A stretch of 64,000 nt of DNA. Origin: an uncultured Eubacteriales bacterium (GTDB lineage Bacteria; Bacillota; Clostridia; Christensenellales; UBA1242). The notes beneath the pieces are model-generated. The model had not been told where the DNA came from. It searched no databases and was given only the letters and a program-made list of their open reading frames with translations. Position 1 is the first letter of the stretch; each line of letters begins with the position of its first letter. The translations under genes were made by a program, and so were the position numbers. Below are positions 25,979 to 35,090 of this stretch, piece by piece. The stretch covers positions 1 to 64,000 of the forward strand of contig CARNVA010000008.1 in NCBI GenBank assembly GCA_949031345.1, in the 5' to 3' direction.

Positions 25979-26212
25979 ATTTTTACTCCTGTTCACACTT
26001 TACTTATTTATGATTATCAACCTGTTTATTGTTTTTAAACTAAATTTAACAAAAATTTCGTCCACCAAATCAGTCTATGAAGATTTCTATTTTTCAGACA
26101 CAATTTTTGCCATAAAAAACTTTAGTGCATATATTTTTATTTTTGCTCAGAAAAATCTAAGCAAAATTGCAGCATAAATTTTTCATTATTTTAAAGCTTT
26201 TACAACCTTTGT

Positions 26213-26725
26213 TTATTCAAGACCAGCTTCAGCATCATGCTCTTGAGCATACTTTCTTGTATATTCTTTTTGGCGTTGAAGCTCTTTAAGTGCATATTTG
26301 ATTGAATCTTTATTTGCTGTCAATGTTGTATAGCGAATAAGATTGTCAATTCCTGGCACATCAATAGACTCTTGAAGCACTTTATCAAGCCCTTTAACCG
26401 CTCTGTCAAAATTAACTGCTGTTTCTTCCACCACCTCAAGCATTTTCTCATAGTCATTATTGTCAATGATTTCTTCAAGTTTTGCCATTCTGCCTGTATG
26501 ATTTTTTTCGACGTTTGCCTTAAAGGCATCAAAAAGTTTTAGGCAGTTTTGTGTAACTTCATCATTTTCACCACTCGTGTCCATTCTAAACTCGCTGATT
26601 ATGCTTTTGTATAGCCCCTGCATGCCAGCAAGGTCATTTATCATGTTTTGAAGCGTTTTGTCTACCTCTGCAGCGACCTCTTCCAAATTATATTCTTCGC
26701 CAAGAAATTTATAAACTTTTTCCAT
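26213..26725 (-). CDS. Hypothetical helical protein
   Basis: 170 residues from the ATG at 26725 with GAGGTG before it. Helical throughout, acidic, ends in a run of charged residues. No family recognised. Divergent from the AraC-type gene, with a shared operator-like palindrome between them, so it may be regulated by that protein. Confidence 0.7.
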   Translation of the reverse strand: MEKVYKFLGEEYNLEEVAAEVDKTLQNMINDLAGMQGLYKSIISEFRMDTSGENDEVTQNCLKLFDAFKANVEKNHTGRMAKLEEIIDNNDYEKMLEVVEETAVNFDRAVKGLDKVLQESIDVPGIDNLIRYTTLTANKDSIKYALKELQRQKEYTRKYAQEHDAEAGLE

Positions 26726-26767
26726 AGCATTCACCTCACTTATAATTTATCATATTTTGTCGATACT

Positions 26768-26801
26768 TGTGTGATATTTTTTCACAATAAAATATCACAC
26801 A
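26768..26801. promoter_or_regulatory. 13-bp palindromic operator
   Basis: TGTGTGATATTTT (26768-26780) and its exact complement (26789-26801), 8 bases apart, immediately before the -35 of the AraC-type gene and upstream of the divergent gene. A likely binding site for a dimeric regulator. Confidence 0.65.
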
Positions 26802-26804
26802 GGC

Positions 26805-26833
26805 TTGACAGTCCGCTTTTATATTATTATAAT
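26805..26833 (+). promoter_or_regulatory. Consensus promoter of a leaderless gene
   Basis: TTGACA, 17-nt spacer, TATAAT: both hexamers perfect. The ATG at 26841 begins 8 bases after the -10, where transcription itself should start, so the mRNA has virtually no 5' leader. Confidence 0.8.
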
Positions 26834-26840
26834 ATATTTT

Positions 26841-27548
26841 ATGATAAATATTTATAAACGGCTAAACAGTGCCATTGATTATATAGAGCAACACATATTT
26901 GAAGAGCCCGACATGAGAAAGATTTGCAGGCTCTTAGAGCTGAGTGGAAATCTTGCGTCCCCTCTTTTTGAGCTGCTCACTGGCTTTACCATAAAGGATT
27001 ATATCAGAAAAAGACGGCTCAGCGAAGCTGCCCTTTTGCTTGCAAAGGACCGCGTGATTGATGTGGCTGTTGCATGTGGATATGAGACTAGAGAGGGCTT
27101 TTCAAGAGCCTTTAAGGCCTTTCATGGAATTTCACCTTCAAAATGTCCTTCTGGCTTCAATTATTTAAGCAAAATTCACTTTGATGAGCAGCTTTTATCT
27201 CATAGCCCTAGCCATCTTGAAATTATCACCCTTTCTTCGCGCAAACTTTATAGCCAATCTTGCACCTTCCCAGCAAAAACTTTTAATGAAGAGCTTTCAT
27301 TTTTGCTGTCAAAACTAAAAATAAAAAATGAGGAAATTTTCATTTTTTCTCAAATCATTGAAGATGAAGCTCATTGCATAATCGCAAGCGAAGCCTGTTT
27401 TGAAGGCTTTAATAGCGAAAAAACTCTATGCGGCGGCAAATATATCATCAGCAAATCTCAACAAGACAGCCTTCTTTCCTCAGCACAACCACAGACTATC
27501 CAATTGCGTAAAAATGGGGAAATTAAATATTTATATTTAATAGCTTAG
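26841..27548 (+). CDS. AraC-family transcription regulator
   Basis: 235 residues from the ATG at 26841; an upstream TTG overlaps the -35 and is not plausible. The AraC-type double HTH is at the N-terminus (residues about 5-100; MRKICRLLELSGN, VIDVAVACGYETREGFSRAFKAFHGISPSKC), followed by about 130 residues that may sense a ligand. No Shine-Dalgarno is possible because the transcript should start at the AUG. The neighbouring palindrome suggests autoregulation. Confidence 0.85.
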   Translation: MINIYKRLNSAIDYIEQHIFEEPDMRKICRLLELSGNLASPLFELLTGFTIKDYIRKRRLSEAALLLAKDRVIDVAVACGYETREGFSRAFKAFHGISPSKCPSGFNYLSKIHFDEQLLSHSPSHLEIITLSSRKLYSQSCTFPAKTFNEELSFLLSKLKIKNEEIFIFSQIIEDEAHCIIASEACFEGFNSEKTLCGGKYIISKSQQDSLLSSAQPQTIQLRKNGEIKYLYLIA

Positions 27549-27567
27549 TCTATTTCAATTTTTACTC

Positions 27568-27596
27568 TTGAAATTACAACCAATATATGTTACACT
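27568..27596 (+). promoter_or_regulatory. Promoter of the second MoxR gene
   Basis: TTGAAA, 17-nt spacer, TACACT, ending 20 bases before the ATG at 27617, whose ribosome binding site is AGAGAGG. Confidence 0.6.
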
Positions 27597-27616
27597 TTTT
27601 AAAGAGAGGTTTTTAA

Positions 27617-29761
27617 ATGAAACTTGAAGATATTTTAATTAAACAGACTGTTTCAAATCGAGGAATTATAACCAACGACTATGTCACGATTGACACCCAT
27701 CAAAGCATTAAAGAATTAGGCCCAAATGAATCATATCGCTATATTACACCTTCCGATTTTGTTTTTGATAGTGGGTATGCAGAAGCAGCTCAGTTAAGCA
27801 ACAACAGACATTGCAAAGTCTGGCTTATGCCAAACCAAAAACCCACTTTCAATTGCAGTAAAGGCGAATTTTCTAACACAACAAACTGCATAGAACAACA
27901 TGGCGTACGCCCTAAAATAGATATTAAAATCGACGCTGTTCTTGAAGAATTTAGCCCGCTTGGCGTATATATATTGAATAAAATCAAAGGCGAAATTATA
28001 TTTAATAATTTAGTTTATCCGCAAGAACAATGCTCAAGCTCTTTATGTGAACAACTTAATAGAGCGAAAAAAGATAATCAAATAATTTTTACTGGAAGAA
28101 GTTTTCTTATAGATTCAGAATCAAAAGTAAATATTGCTGAAGTTTTATACAACAATGCTAGGTATGTTGAATTTGCAAATAAGTGGTATCATGTAAGTCC
28201 AATTGTATGGAAGATTGAAAATTGGAAGGATATGCCTTCTTCTTTAAATCCTATAAAAGACCGATGGTGGAAGGAAGAAAATGCAGCAAAAGTTATGGAG
28301 CTGCGCTGCGTAAATGGGTTAATATTCCTGCCTTTCAACAACGAATATAACCTTATGCATTCAGCCAATATTTATGAATGGCAAAATTCAAACGTCCGTG
28401 CATATTTAAACAGTCTCAACCTTCACAAAGATATTCAAGCTGGCAATGGCGACCCTACAAAACTTTGCACCAAGAATATAAACTTTGAGGGTAATGGATT
28501 TTTAGAGCAAATGTTTATTCAAGACAAAGTCCTGATCAGTGGGAAGAAAACAGAGAAGAAAATTTTAATAAACAAACAAATGAAAAAGCTTGCAGAAAAA
28601 GAAGATTCTCCTTATTCAGTAACCGTTGACAATACCCCGCTCACAGCGACCGAGCAAATGAAATTCTATCTTGAAACAGGCAAAAACTTTATGCTTCATG
28701 GCCCAAGCGGCGTGGGCAAATCTAGACGCGTCAAAGAGCTTGACCCAGACTGCGTCTGCCTGCAACTAAGAAATGGAATACTTCCAGAAGAAATTATTGG
28801 TAAGACTGGCTCTGAAGGAAAAGAAACTTTTTGGATTGAGCCAACTTGGTATACCCGCTTAAAAGAGCTTTGCGAAAACGACCCAAAGCACAACCATATT
28901 CTCTTTATTGACGAAATAACAAATGTAAGACCAAGCGAACAATCTTTGGTTTTCCATATTGTGCTTGAGCATTCTATCGATGGAAATATTGGCAAACTGC
29001 CAAAAAACTGCATAGTGGTCGCAGCTGGAAACAGCCCTGAAGAGAGTGAAGCTGCCTATAATATGCCAGAGCCACTGTTCAGACGCTTTGCAGGGCATAT
29101 ATATCTTGACATTGATATTGAAAGTTTCATTGAATGGGGAAGTGAAAAACGAGCTGACGGATTGACTAAAATTCACCCACTTGTTTCACTTTTTATTGCC
29201 GAAAAAGGAAAGAAGGTGTTCTATTCAAAATACGACCCTGAAAATCCGCCTAAATTCACCCTTGACCCTCGTGGCTGGGAGCAGGTTTCAAGCATAATCT
29301 ATGCAAACAATAATACATTAAGCATCAAACTGCTTTCAGACAAGCTTGGGACAAAGGTGGCAAATGAGCTTATTTCTTTTGCCAAAAGAGCAAATTTCTT
29401 AACACTGAAAGATATTTTAAGTGGCAATTATATTGGAAAAATTCCTTTTTCAACAGAAGGCAAAGACTTTCTCGTCTGCAATCTGCGTTATACTGATAAA
29501 AAAGATGTAGGCTCAGTGCGTCAATTTATCAAAAAGCATCTTGGTCAAGACAGACTTGAAAAATTTGATAGACTTTGGATTGATGGCCAGCAAGACAAAA
29601 AAGATTATCTTGACAAACTTGATGCCGAGCAAGAAGAACAAAGACTTAGAGAAGAAGAGAGAAGGCTTAAAGAAGAAGAGCTTGAAAGAGAAAGAAGAGA
29701 AAAAGAAGAACAAGAGAAAATTAAAAATAAACAAAAAGAAGAGGATTTTTTAACCTTTTAG
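27617..29761 (+). CDS. DUF6273-like/MoxR AAA+ ATPase
   Basis: 714 residues. Residues 1-330 contain two DUF6273-like segments (YITPSDFVF...GVRPKIDI; SPIVWKIENW...WQNSNVRAYLNSL). From residue 335 comes a MoxR-type AAA+ domain: Walker A GPSGVGKS (about 362-369), Walker B ILFIDEI, sensor 1 AAGNSPEESEAA and PLFRRF. MoxR ATPases are chaperones that usually act with a VWA protein; here that is probably the gene at 43216-45474. The C-terminus is a charged coiled coil ending at a T_TTT_TTA heptamer, after which the -1 frame continues (29752-30090). Confidence 0.88.
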   Translation: MKLEDILIKQTVSNRGIITNDYVTIDTHQSIKELGPNESYRYITPSDFVFDSGYAEAAQLSNNRHCKVWLMPNQKPTFNCSKGEFSNTTNCIEQHGVRPKIDIKIDAVLEEFSPLGVYILNKIKGEIIFNNLVYPQEQCSSSLCEQLNRAKKDNQIIFTGRSFLIDSESKVNIAEVLYNNARYVEFANKWYHVSPIVWKIENWKDMPSSLNPIKDRWWKEENAAKVMELRCVNGLIFLPFNNEYNLMHSANIYEWQNSNVRAYLNSLNLHKDIQAGNGDPTKLCTKNINFEGNGFLEQMFIQDKVLISGKKTEKKILINKQMKKLAEKEDSPYSVTVDNTPLTATEQMKFYLETGKNFMLHGPSGVGKSRRVKELDPDCVCLQLRNGILPEEIIGKTGSEGKETFWIEPTWYTRLKELCENDPKHNHILFIDEITNVRPSEQSLVFHIVLEHSIDGNIGKLPKNCIVVAAGNSPEESEAAYNMPEPLFRRFAGHIYLDIDIESFIEWGSEKRADGLTKIHPLVSLFIAEKGKKVFYSKYDPENPPKFTLDPRGWEQVSSIIYANNNTLSIKLLSDKLGTKVANELISFAKRANFLTLKDILSGNYIGKIPFSTEGKDFLVCNLRYTDKKDVGSVRQFIKKHLGQDRLEKFDRLWIDGQQDKKDYLDKLDAEQEEQRLREEERRLKEEELERERREKEEQEKIKNKQKEEDFLTF

Positions 29762-30090
29762 AAGACACTTTTTCAACGGACTATTTGAAAAAAGTCCAAA
29801 AAATAATCGACAAATACAAAAATGCCCCAAATCTGCCTGAAAAATTTATATTTGATTTTCTGGATACAGCAGAATCCACTGTTTTAACAAATGACCAACT
29901 TAGCAGATTTGTCATGTTATTTGATTTCATTTCACATTATAAAAATAGGATTTCTGACGAACAATTTACGACTATACTCGATGCTTTCAATGACACAAGC
30001 TTGTCATCTAAAGAATTTTATGATTATTTAAGAAACATCATATTTAAAATTCACCGTAAAGGAGACGACTGCAACGAAATGGAGATGTAG
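29752..30090 (+). CDS. Possible -1 frame extension of the second MoxR protein
   Basis: An open frame in the -1 phase that begins exactly where a T_TTT_TTA slip at 29746-29752 would place the ribosome. It adds about 112 helical residues (NLLEDTFSTDYLKKVQ onward). Alone it would need a TTG start at 29785 with no ribosome binding site. So either it is reached by -1 frameshifting, or an indel in the T run split the gene, or it is a separate weakly translated gene. No family recognised. Confidence 0.55.
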   Translation, partial: NLLEDTFSTDYLKKVQKIIDKYKNAPNLPEKFIFDFLDTAESTVLTNDQLSRFVMLFDFISHYKNRISDEQFTTILDAFNDTSLSSKEFYDYLRNIIFKIHRKGDDCNEMEM

Positions 30091-30156
30091 TACACAATCT
30101 GTTTTCATTTAATATTCAAATTTCACAAAAAAAATATAACAGGAGATAAAAAAGTC

Positions 30157-32235
30157 ATGGATTTAAAAACCGAGCTTTACAACTTAATAATTAAAAATGA
30201 CTTTGACGACTATTTTTCTATTCCCAAAATAGCTTCTTTAAAGGCTGTTTCCGCAAAAGAGAGAAAATTGGTCCTTTCTGACTATGCACAAGCTTGTGGA
30301 GGGTTTGTCGACAATTTCAATCCTGGTCGATACACCATTTATGTTTTTAATGAAGGGCGCAGCTTTTATGCCTCACATATTGTTCCAATAGTTTGTTCAA
30401 ACGGTAAATTTAATTATAATGAAGTTACTTCAAAAGATGCATGCATTGCGCCAAGAATGATTTTAGACATTGACAAACTGAAAAACTCAAGGCTTGGCGA
30501 GGAATATAAGATTGACCCAATTGAAAAGACAATTTCTTTTTCAAAACTCACCTTTCCACAGCGTATATCACCAAATAGTGACCAACTTGAAATGCAATTT
30601 AAGAAAAATCCAGCTTCTTTTAAGACAAGCGGAAAAACTTTCAGCGGCAAGTTTATCAACGCCCACTCTTTCGACTGCCTTGAGCACAACAACGAATATC
30701 TGATTGAGGGCAAACTTTATGCCAGAGTGAAAGTTTTAAACAACCAATCTGTAATAAACACTCAACCCTTCTCAGACGGCAAAGTTTATGAGAATGGCAG
30801 ATACATTTGGTGCATGGTCGAGCCTATCGTGTGGAAGATAGACAATTTTGGCGACATTGCAACGCTTATTGACGAAAATTCAATTATGCTTCAAAAGACA
30901 AGCCATAGAATGTATTTACATGCCCGAGATGGCATAATCAGCGGCATGCCATTTTATCCTGCTTATGAGAAAATCAACAATTACTGTGAGCTTTATCAAA
31001 ACTCGCTTATACGGGCATATCTCAACAGCTTAAACACCTATGCTAACATTGAGAAAAACCCAGAAAAATTTAAACTCAAAGCCCCTCAAAATTTTAATTT
31101 TGTAGACAACGGCTTTATTGATGAAATAATTGCCAGCGACATAGAAAATCTTAAGGAAGACTATGTCAATGGAGAATACAACCTCGTTTTTGACAATACT
31201 CCACTTTCCGTAAAAGAGCAAATGCGGTTTTATCTTAATACTGGCAAAAGTTTCATGCTTCACGGCCCAAGCGGTGTGGGCAAAACAAGGCGAGTGCAAG
31301 AGCTTGACCCAGACTGCGTCTGCATCCAGCTTCGTGACGGAATGCTTCCAGAAGAGATTATTGGCAAGACCTCTTTTGATGGCAATGCTACAGGCTGGAT
31401 AGAACCAACTTGGTATACAAGGCTTAAATTCCTCTGCAACAAAGAGCCAGAAAAAAAGCATATTCTATTCATTGACGAGCTTACAAATGTTCATGAAAAC
31501 GAACAATCTCTAGTCTATCATATTGTGCTTGAGCATTCCATTGACGGAAATCTTGGTGCTCTGCCTAAAAACTGCGTGGTAGTTGCGGCAGGAAACAATC
31601 CTGATGAAAGTGAAGCTGCCTACAACATGCCAGAGCCACTCTTTCGCCGATTTGAAGGGCATATCTATCTTCAGCCAAACCTTTCAAGCTTTCTTGAATG
31701 GGGAAGCGGTTTGGACGAAAATGGAAATCCAAAAATTCATCCGCTTATTGCTGAGTTTTTAGCAAGCAACAAGGGAAATGCCTTCTATTCAAAATATGAT
31801 TCAATCTCTCCACCAAAGTTTGCAATTGACCCTCGCGGCTGGGAGCAAGTTTCAAAGATCATCTATGACAACAAAGGTGTTTTGCGGTTTGAGCTTTTGG
31901 CAAGCAAGCTTGGTGAGGATATTGCCAGCGACCTTATGGCATTTGCAAAGCTTCCAAAAATTTCCATTTCAGATATTATGAACGACAAAATAAAAACCTC
32001 AATTATTCCTCCCGACAAAGACTCTAAGTTTGCCCTCACCTGCGCGTTGCGCTCTGCAAACGAGAAGCAAGTGGAAAAAGTGCGCCAGTTTATAAAAATT
32101 TATCTTGGCGAAGAAAACCTTGCCTTCTTTGACTCTATGTGGTGCGAAGATAATGAAGAACGGGCAATTTTGATTGGACAAATTGACTCACAATACCACC
32201 TTGAAGCTTTAAGCAATCCAAAAGAGGACTTATGA
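30157..32235 (+). CDS. DUF6273-like/MoxR AAA+ ATPase, third copy
   Basis: 692 residues with the same two-part plan: a DUF6273-like N-terminal part (VEPIVWKIDNFG...YQNSLIRAYLNSL) and a MoxR AAA+ domain with Walker A GPSGVGKT near residue 370, Walker B ILFIDEL, AAGNNPDESEAA and PLFRRFE. It lacks the coiled-coil tail of the second copy. Its stop overlaps the radical SAM start (ATGA), so the two products are made together. AGGAG lies 11 bases from the ATG, slightly far. Confidence 0.88.
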   Translation: MDLKTELYNLIIKNDFDDYFSIPKIASLKAVSAKERKLVLSDYAQACGGFVDNFNPGRYTIYVFNEGRSFYASHIVPIVCSNGKFNYNEVTSKDACIAPRMILDIDKLKNSRLGEEYKIDPIEKTISFSKLTFPQRISPNSDQLEMQFKKNPASFKTSGKTFSGKFINAHSFDCLEHNNEYLIEGKLYARVKVLNNQSVINTQPFSDGKVYENGRYIWCMVEPIVWKIDNFGDIATLIDENSIMLQKTSHRMYLHARDGIISGMPFYPAYEKINNYCELYQNSLIRAYLNSLNTYANIEKNPEKFKLKAPQNFNFVDNGFIDEIIASDIENLKEDYVNGEYNLVFDNTPLSVKEQMRFYLNTGKSFMLHGPSGVGKTRRVQELDPDCVCIQLRDGMLPEEIIGKTSFDGNATGWIEPTWYTRLKFLCNKEPEKKHILFIDELTNVHENEQSLVYHIVLEHSIDGNLGALPKNCVVVAAGNNPDESEAAYNMPEPLFRRFEGHIYLQPNLSSFLEWGSGLDENGNPKIHPLIAEFLASNKGNAFYSKYDSISPPKFAIDPRGWEQVSKIIYDNKGVLRFELLASKLGEDIASDLMAFAKLPKISISDIMNDKIKTSIIPPDKDSKFALTCALRSANEKQVEKVRQFIKIYLGEENLAFFDSMWCEDNEERAILIGQIDSQYHLEALSNPKEDL

Positions 32236-33068
32236 TTGTAAATGAAATAAAAGTCAAGGACTACTTGACAAAATCAAAACTTGACGATTACACAATAAAC
32301 CCATATGTTGGTTGCTCTCACGCCTGCAAATATTGTTATGCCTGTTTTATGAAACGCTTCACCGCTCACAAAGATAAATGGGGCGAATTTGTTGATGTAA
32401 AGCTTTGCGATAAGCCAATTGATATAAAGAAACTAGCTGGCAAGACCCTCTTTCTTTCAAGTGTAACAGATTGTTATAACCATCTTGAAAGCAAATATGA
32501 AGTGACCAGAAAGATTTTAACGCAGCTTATTGCCGCCGACGCAAAAATTCAAATTTCAACCAAAAACAAACTTATCCTGCGCGACCTTGACATATTGAAA
32601 CAACTTAAAAATGTCACAGTTGCCCTTTCAGTAAACACCCTCGACGAAACTTTCAGAAAGGATATGGACAGAGCAAGCACCATTGACGAGCGTCTTTTCA
32701 CCTTAAAGACTCTTCATGAAAATGGCATAAAAACTGTGCTTTTCATGTCTCCAATTTTTATGGGACTTACAGATTATAAGGGAATAATCGAGCGAACAAA
32801 GACTTTCATTGATGAATATTGGTTTGAAGACCTAAATCTCAGAGGCGAATATAAGTATGAAATTCTTGACTACATAAAAACAAAACATCCTCAGCTTTTT
32901 CCCTATTATCAAAGTGTTTATGTCGAAGGCAACAGGCGTTATCTTGAAATATTAAACAGAAAAATTGTCAAGTGCGCCCAAGCAAATGGTGTAAAATATC
33001 AAGATTACTTTCACCATACTGATGTAATCAAGCGTGAAATGCTGAAATCGAAAAACTTAAATCAATAG
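32232..33068 (+). CDS. SPL-like radical SAM protein (mobile-pair B type)
   Basis: A 278-residue radical SAM enzyme with the 4Fe-4S motif CSHACKYCYAC near residue 29. The segment NPYVGC...FMKRFTAHKDKWGEFVDVK resembles the family named radical SAM mobile pair protein B; the usual partner A is not present. Translationally coupled to the MoxR gene upstream, which implies a shared job such as AAA+-assisted remodelling or activation. The substrate is unknown. Confidence 0.82.
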   Translation: MIVNEIKVKDYLTKSKLDDYTINPYVGCSHACKYCYACFMKRFTAHKDKWGEFVDVKLCDKPIDIKKLAGKTLFLSSVTDCYNHLESKYEVTRKILTQLIAADAKIQISTKNKLILRDLDILKQLKNVTVALSVNTLDETFRKDMDRASTIDERLFTLKTLHENGIKTVLFMSPIFMGLTDYKGIIERTKTFIDEYWFEDLNLRGEYKYEILDYIKTKHPQLFPYYQSVYVEGNRRYLEILNRKIVKCAQANGVKYQDYFHHTDVIKREMLKSKNLNQ

Positions 33069-33070
33069 TC

Positions 33071-33093
33071 GGGGCAAAAAGCCCCTCTTTTTT
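33071..33093 (+). terminator. Terminator of the MoxR/radical SAM operon
   Basis: GGGGC, five A, GCCCC, then a T run, directly after the TAG stop. Confidence 0.85.
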
Positions 33094-33418
33094 ATCTCCA
33101 ATTTGACTTAAAACCTTTTTCCAATTATAAACGCTTATATCAGCAAACTTTAATTTATAAAAAACTTTTGATAAATAAGAAAATATTATTTAAATTATTT
33201 AAAATTAAATAAAAAAAATAAATAGTAAAAATAATATAAAAAAAACATTAAATATTTAAAATAAAGAAAAAAGATGGAAATAAAACAAAATAAATAGAGA
33301 AAAATTATTTTTTTGCATTTTTCTCTATTTTTTTTATAATTAAAATTGCTTTTTATTTATTTAATTATTTATTTAAAAAATGTCTTATTTTTAATTATTT
33401 TTATTTAATTTATTTATT
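33094..33418. other. AT-rich intergenic region
   Basis: About 325 bases of almost pure A and T with TTTATTT repeats. A hairpin AGAGAAAAAT/ATTTTTCTCT with T run near 33296-33336 could end transcription. No gene seen. Confidence 0.5.
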
Positions 33419-34003
33419 TTAATTATATTTATTTTTCAAGAATTTGTCTTCATCCATCATCATATCAAAAAACTTGATAAGCTCTTCTTTTTTATATTCA
33501 TTATTTTGAAGCCAATCCAAAACAATGAAAGCGAGACCGCCCATATAGAAATCAATGATAATGTCAAGAGGGACAATATAATCTTGACTGTAATGATTTT
33601 TGCTGATGAAATATCTCACACTTCTTCGCATAGTGGTGGCAATAAGCATAATCAGTCTGTCTGAATTGTTGTTGATAATCAGCTTAAATCTTTTTCTGTT
33701 TGCTTCAATAAAATCAAAGACCCTTGTGATGATGCTGAGATACATTTCTTTTGAAGTTGAAAAGTTTCCCTTCTCAATTGTGCTTAAAAGCATCTCCTCT
33801 TCAATCTCATCAAGAGCATAATTAAAAAGGTCATTTTTATCTCCAAAATGATTGTAAAAAGTCGCCCTATGCACCATTGCCCTTTCGCACAAATCATTGA
33901 CGCTTATCTTTTCAAAAGCACGCTCTTGCATGAGATCCATAAGTGCCTCAATCAAAAGCTTCTTTGTCCTTCTCACTCTCAAATCTTCTTCATTATCCTG
34001 CAT
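33419..34003 (-). CDS. TetR/AcrR-family regulator
   Basis: 194 residues, TetR HTH at about residues 10-55 (FEKISVNDLCERAMVHRATFYNHFGDKNDLF) and a C-terminal ligand/dimer domain. GGAGGGG site before the ATG. Divergent from the ABC exporter operon it probably represses. Confidence 0.88.
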   Translation of the reverse strand: MQDNEEDLRVRRTKKLLIEALMDLMQERAFEKISVNDLCERAMVHRATFYNHFGDKNDLFNYALDEIEEEMLLSTIEKGNFSTSKEMYLSIITRVFDFIEANRKRFKLIINNNSDRLIMLIATTMRRSVRYFISKNHYSQDYIVPLDIIIDFYMGGLAFIVLDWLQNNEYKKEELIKFFDMMMDEDKFLKNKYN

Positions 34004-34082
34004 AACCCCTCCTCAATAATAGACACATTTATCAAAACTGTAAACTATTTTACAAATCTGAAAATCCGTATAAAAATCTTTG

Positions 34083-34111
34083 TTGAATTTTTAAAAATTC
34101 TATCATAAAAT
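34083..34111 (+). promoter_or_regulatory. Promoter of the ABC exporter operon
   Basis: TTGAAT, 17-nt spacer, TAAAAT, between the divergent TetR gene and the first ATPase gene. Confidence 0.55.
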
Positions 34112-34169
34112 TATACTGATGTCAAAAATATATACAGTTGTCTAATTAAGTATTTACAAAGGAGGGCTT

Positions 34170-35090
34170 ATGAAAAAGATAATCGTTGAAAATCTCACCA
34201 AAGATTATGGACACGGCCGAGGCGTTTTTGATGTCTCATTCGAAATTGGCAAAGGCGAAGTGTTTGGTTTTCTTGGCCCAAATGGAGCTGGCAAAAGCAC
34301 CACCATTCGTCATTTAATGGGTTTCAGCAAGCCTGACAATGGAAGCACCAAGATACTTGGCCATGAAAGTTTTAATGGCTATGCAAAATTTATGGACAAA
34401 GTAGGTTATCTTCCTGGTGAGATCGCCCTGCCTAGCGGGCTTACTGGCTGGCAATTCATAGACATGATGAAAAAGCTTAAAGGCAATATAGACGAGGCTT
34501 GGCTTAAACATCTTATTGAATATTTTCAGCTTGACCCAAGTGGAGACACAAAAAGGATGAGTCTTGGCATTAAACGAAAGCTTGCCGTTGTCACAGCTTT
34601 TATGAATGACCCTGATATACTTATTCTTGACGAGCCAACAAGCGGGCTTGACCTTGAAATGCAAGAAAAGTTTATAAAATTCATCAAGGAAGAAAAGGCT
34701 CGAGGCAAGACAATCCTTCTTTCCAGCCATATATTCAGCGAGGTTGATGCCACCTGTGACCGCATTGCCATCATAAAAGATGGAAAAGTGGTATCTGAAT
34801 TTAAGGCCAGCGACCTTAAACACAACAACAATAAAATATATAAAATAAGTTTCACCTCCCCTTCCGACAAAGAAAGTTTTTTAAGCGTAGTTTGTGCCAG
34901 TGAAACCATGGTGCTGCTTGACCAAACGGAAGAAACACTCACATTAAGCATCAACGACACACATATCAACGAGCTTATCAAAAAACTTGCAAGTTTCAAC
35001 ATGATTGACTTTAGACATTTGAAAGAAAGCCTTGAAGACTACTTCATGAAATTCTATAAAGAAGACAAGGATTTTGGAGGTGCATTATGA
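34170..35090 (+). CDS. ABC transporter ATP-binding protein
   Basis: 306 residues: Walker A GPNGAGKST, signature RMSLGIKRK (a variant of LSGGQ), Walker B ILILDEPTSGLD, H-loop SSHIF. N-terminal nucleotide-binding domain, C-terminal about 80 extra residues. Strong AAGGAGG site. Overlaps the second ATPase by four bases (ATGA), so the two subunits are probably made one to one and form a heterodimer with the permease at 36074. Confidence 0.92.
   Translation: MKKIIVENLTKDYGHGRGVFDVSFEIGKGEVFGFLGPNGAGKSTTIRHLMGFSKPDNGSTKILGHESFNGYAKFMDKVGYLPGEIALPSGLTGWQFIDMMKKLKGNIDEAWLKHLIEYFQLDPSGDTKRMSLGIKRKLAVVTAFMNDPDILILDEPTSGLDLEMQEKFIKFIKEEKARGKTILLSSHIFSEVDATCDRIAIIKDGKVVSEFKASDLKHNNNKIYKISFTSPSDKESFLSVVCASETMVLLDQTEETLTLSINDTHINELIKKLASFNMIDFRHLKESLEDYFMKFYKEDKDFGGAL

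Noticed and set aside
28696..29176. Minus-strand frames of about 105 codons in the MoxR genes
   Set aside because: They recur at the same place in each paralogue only because the AAA+ sequence is conserved on the coding strand.
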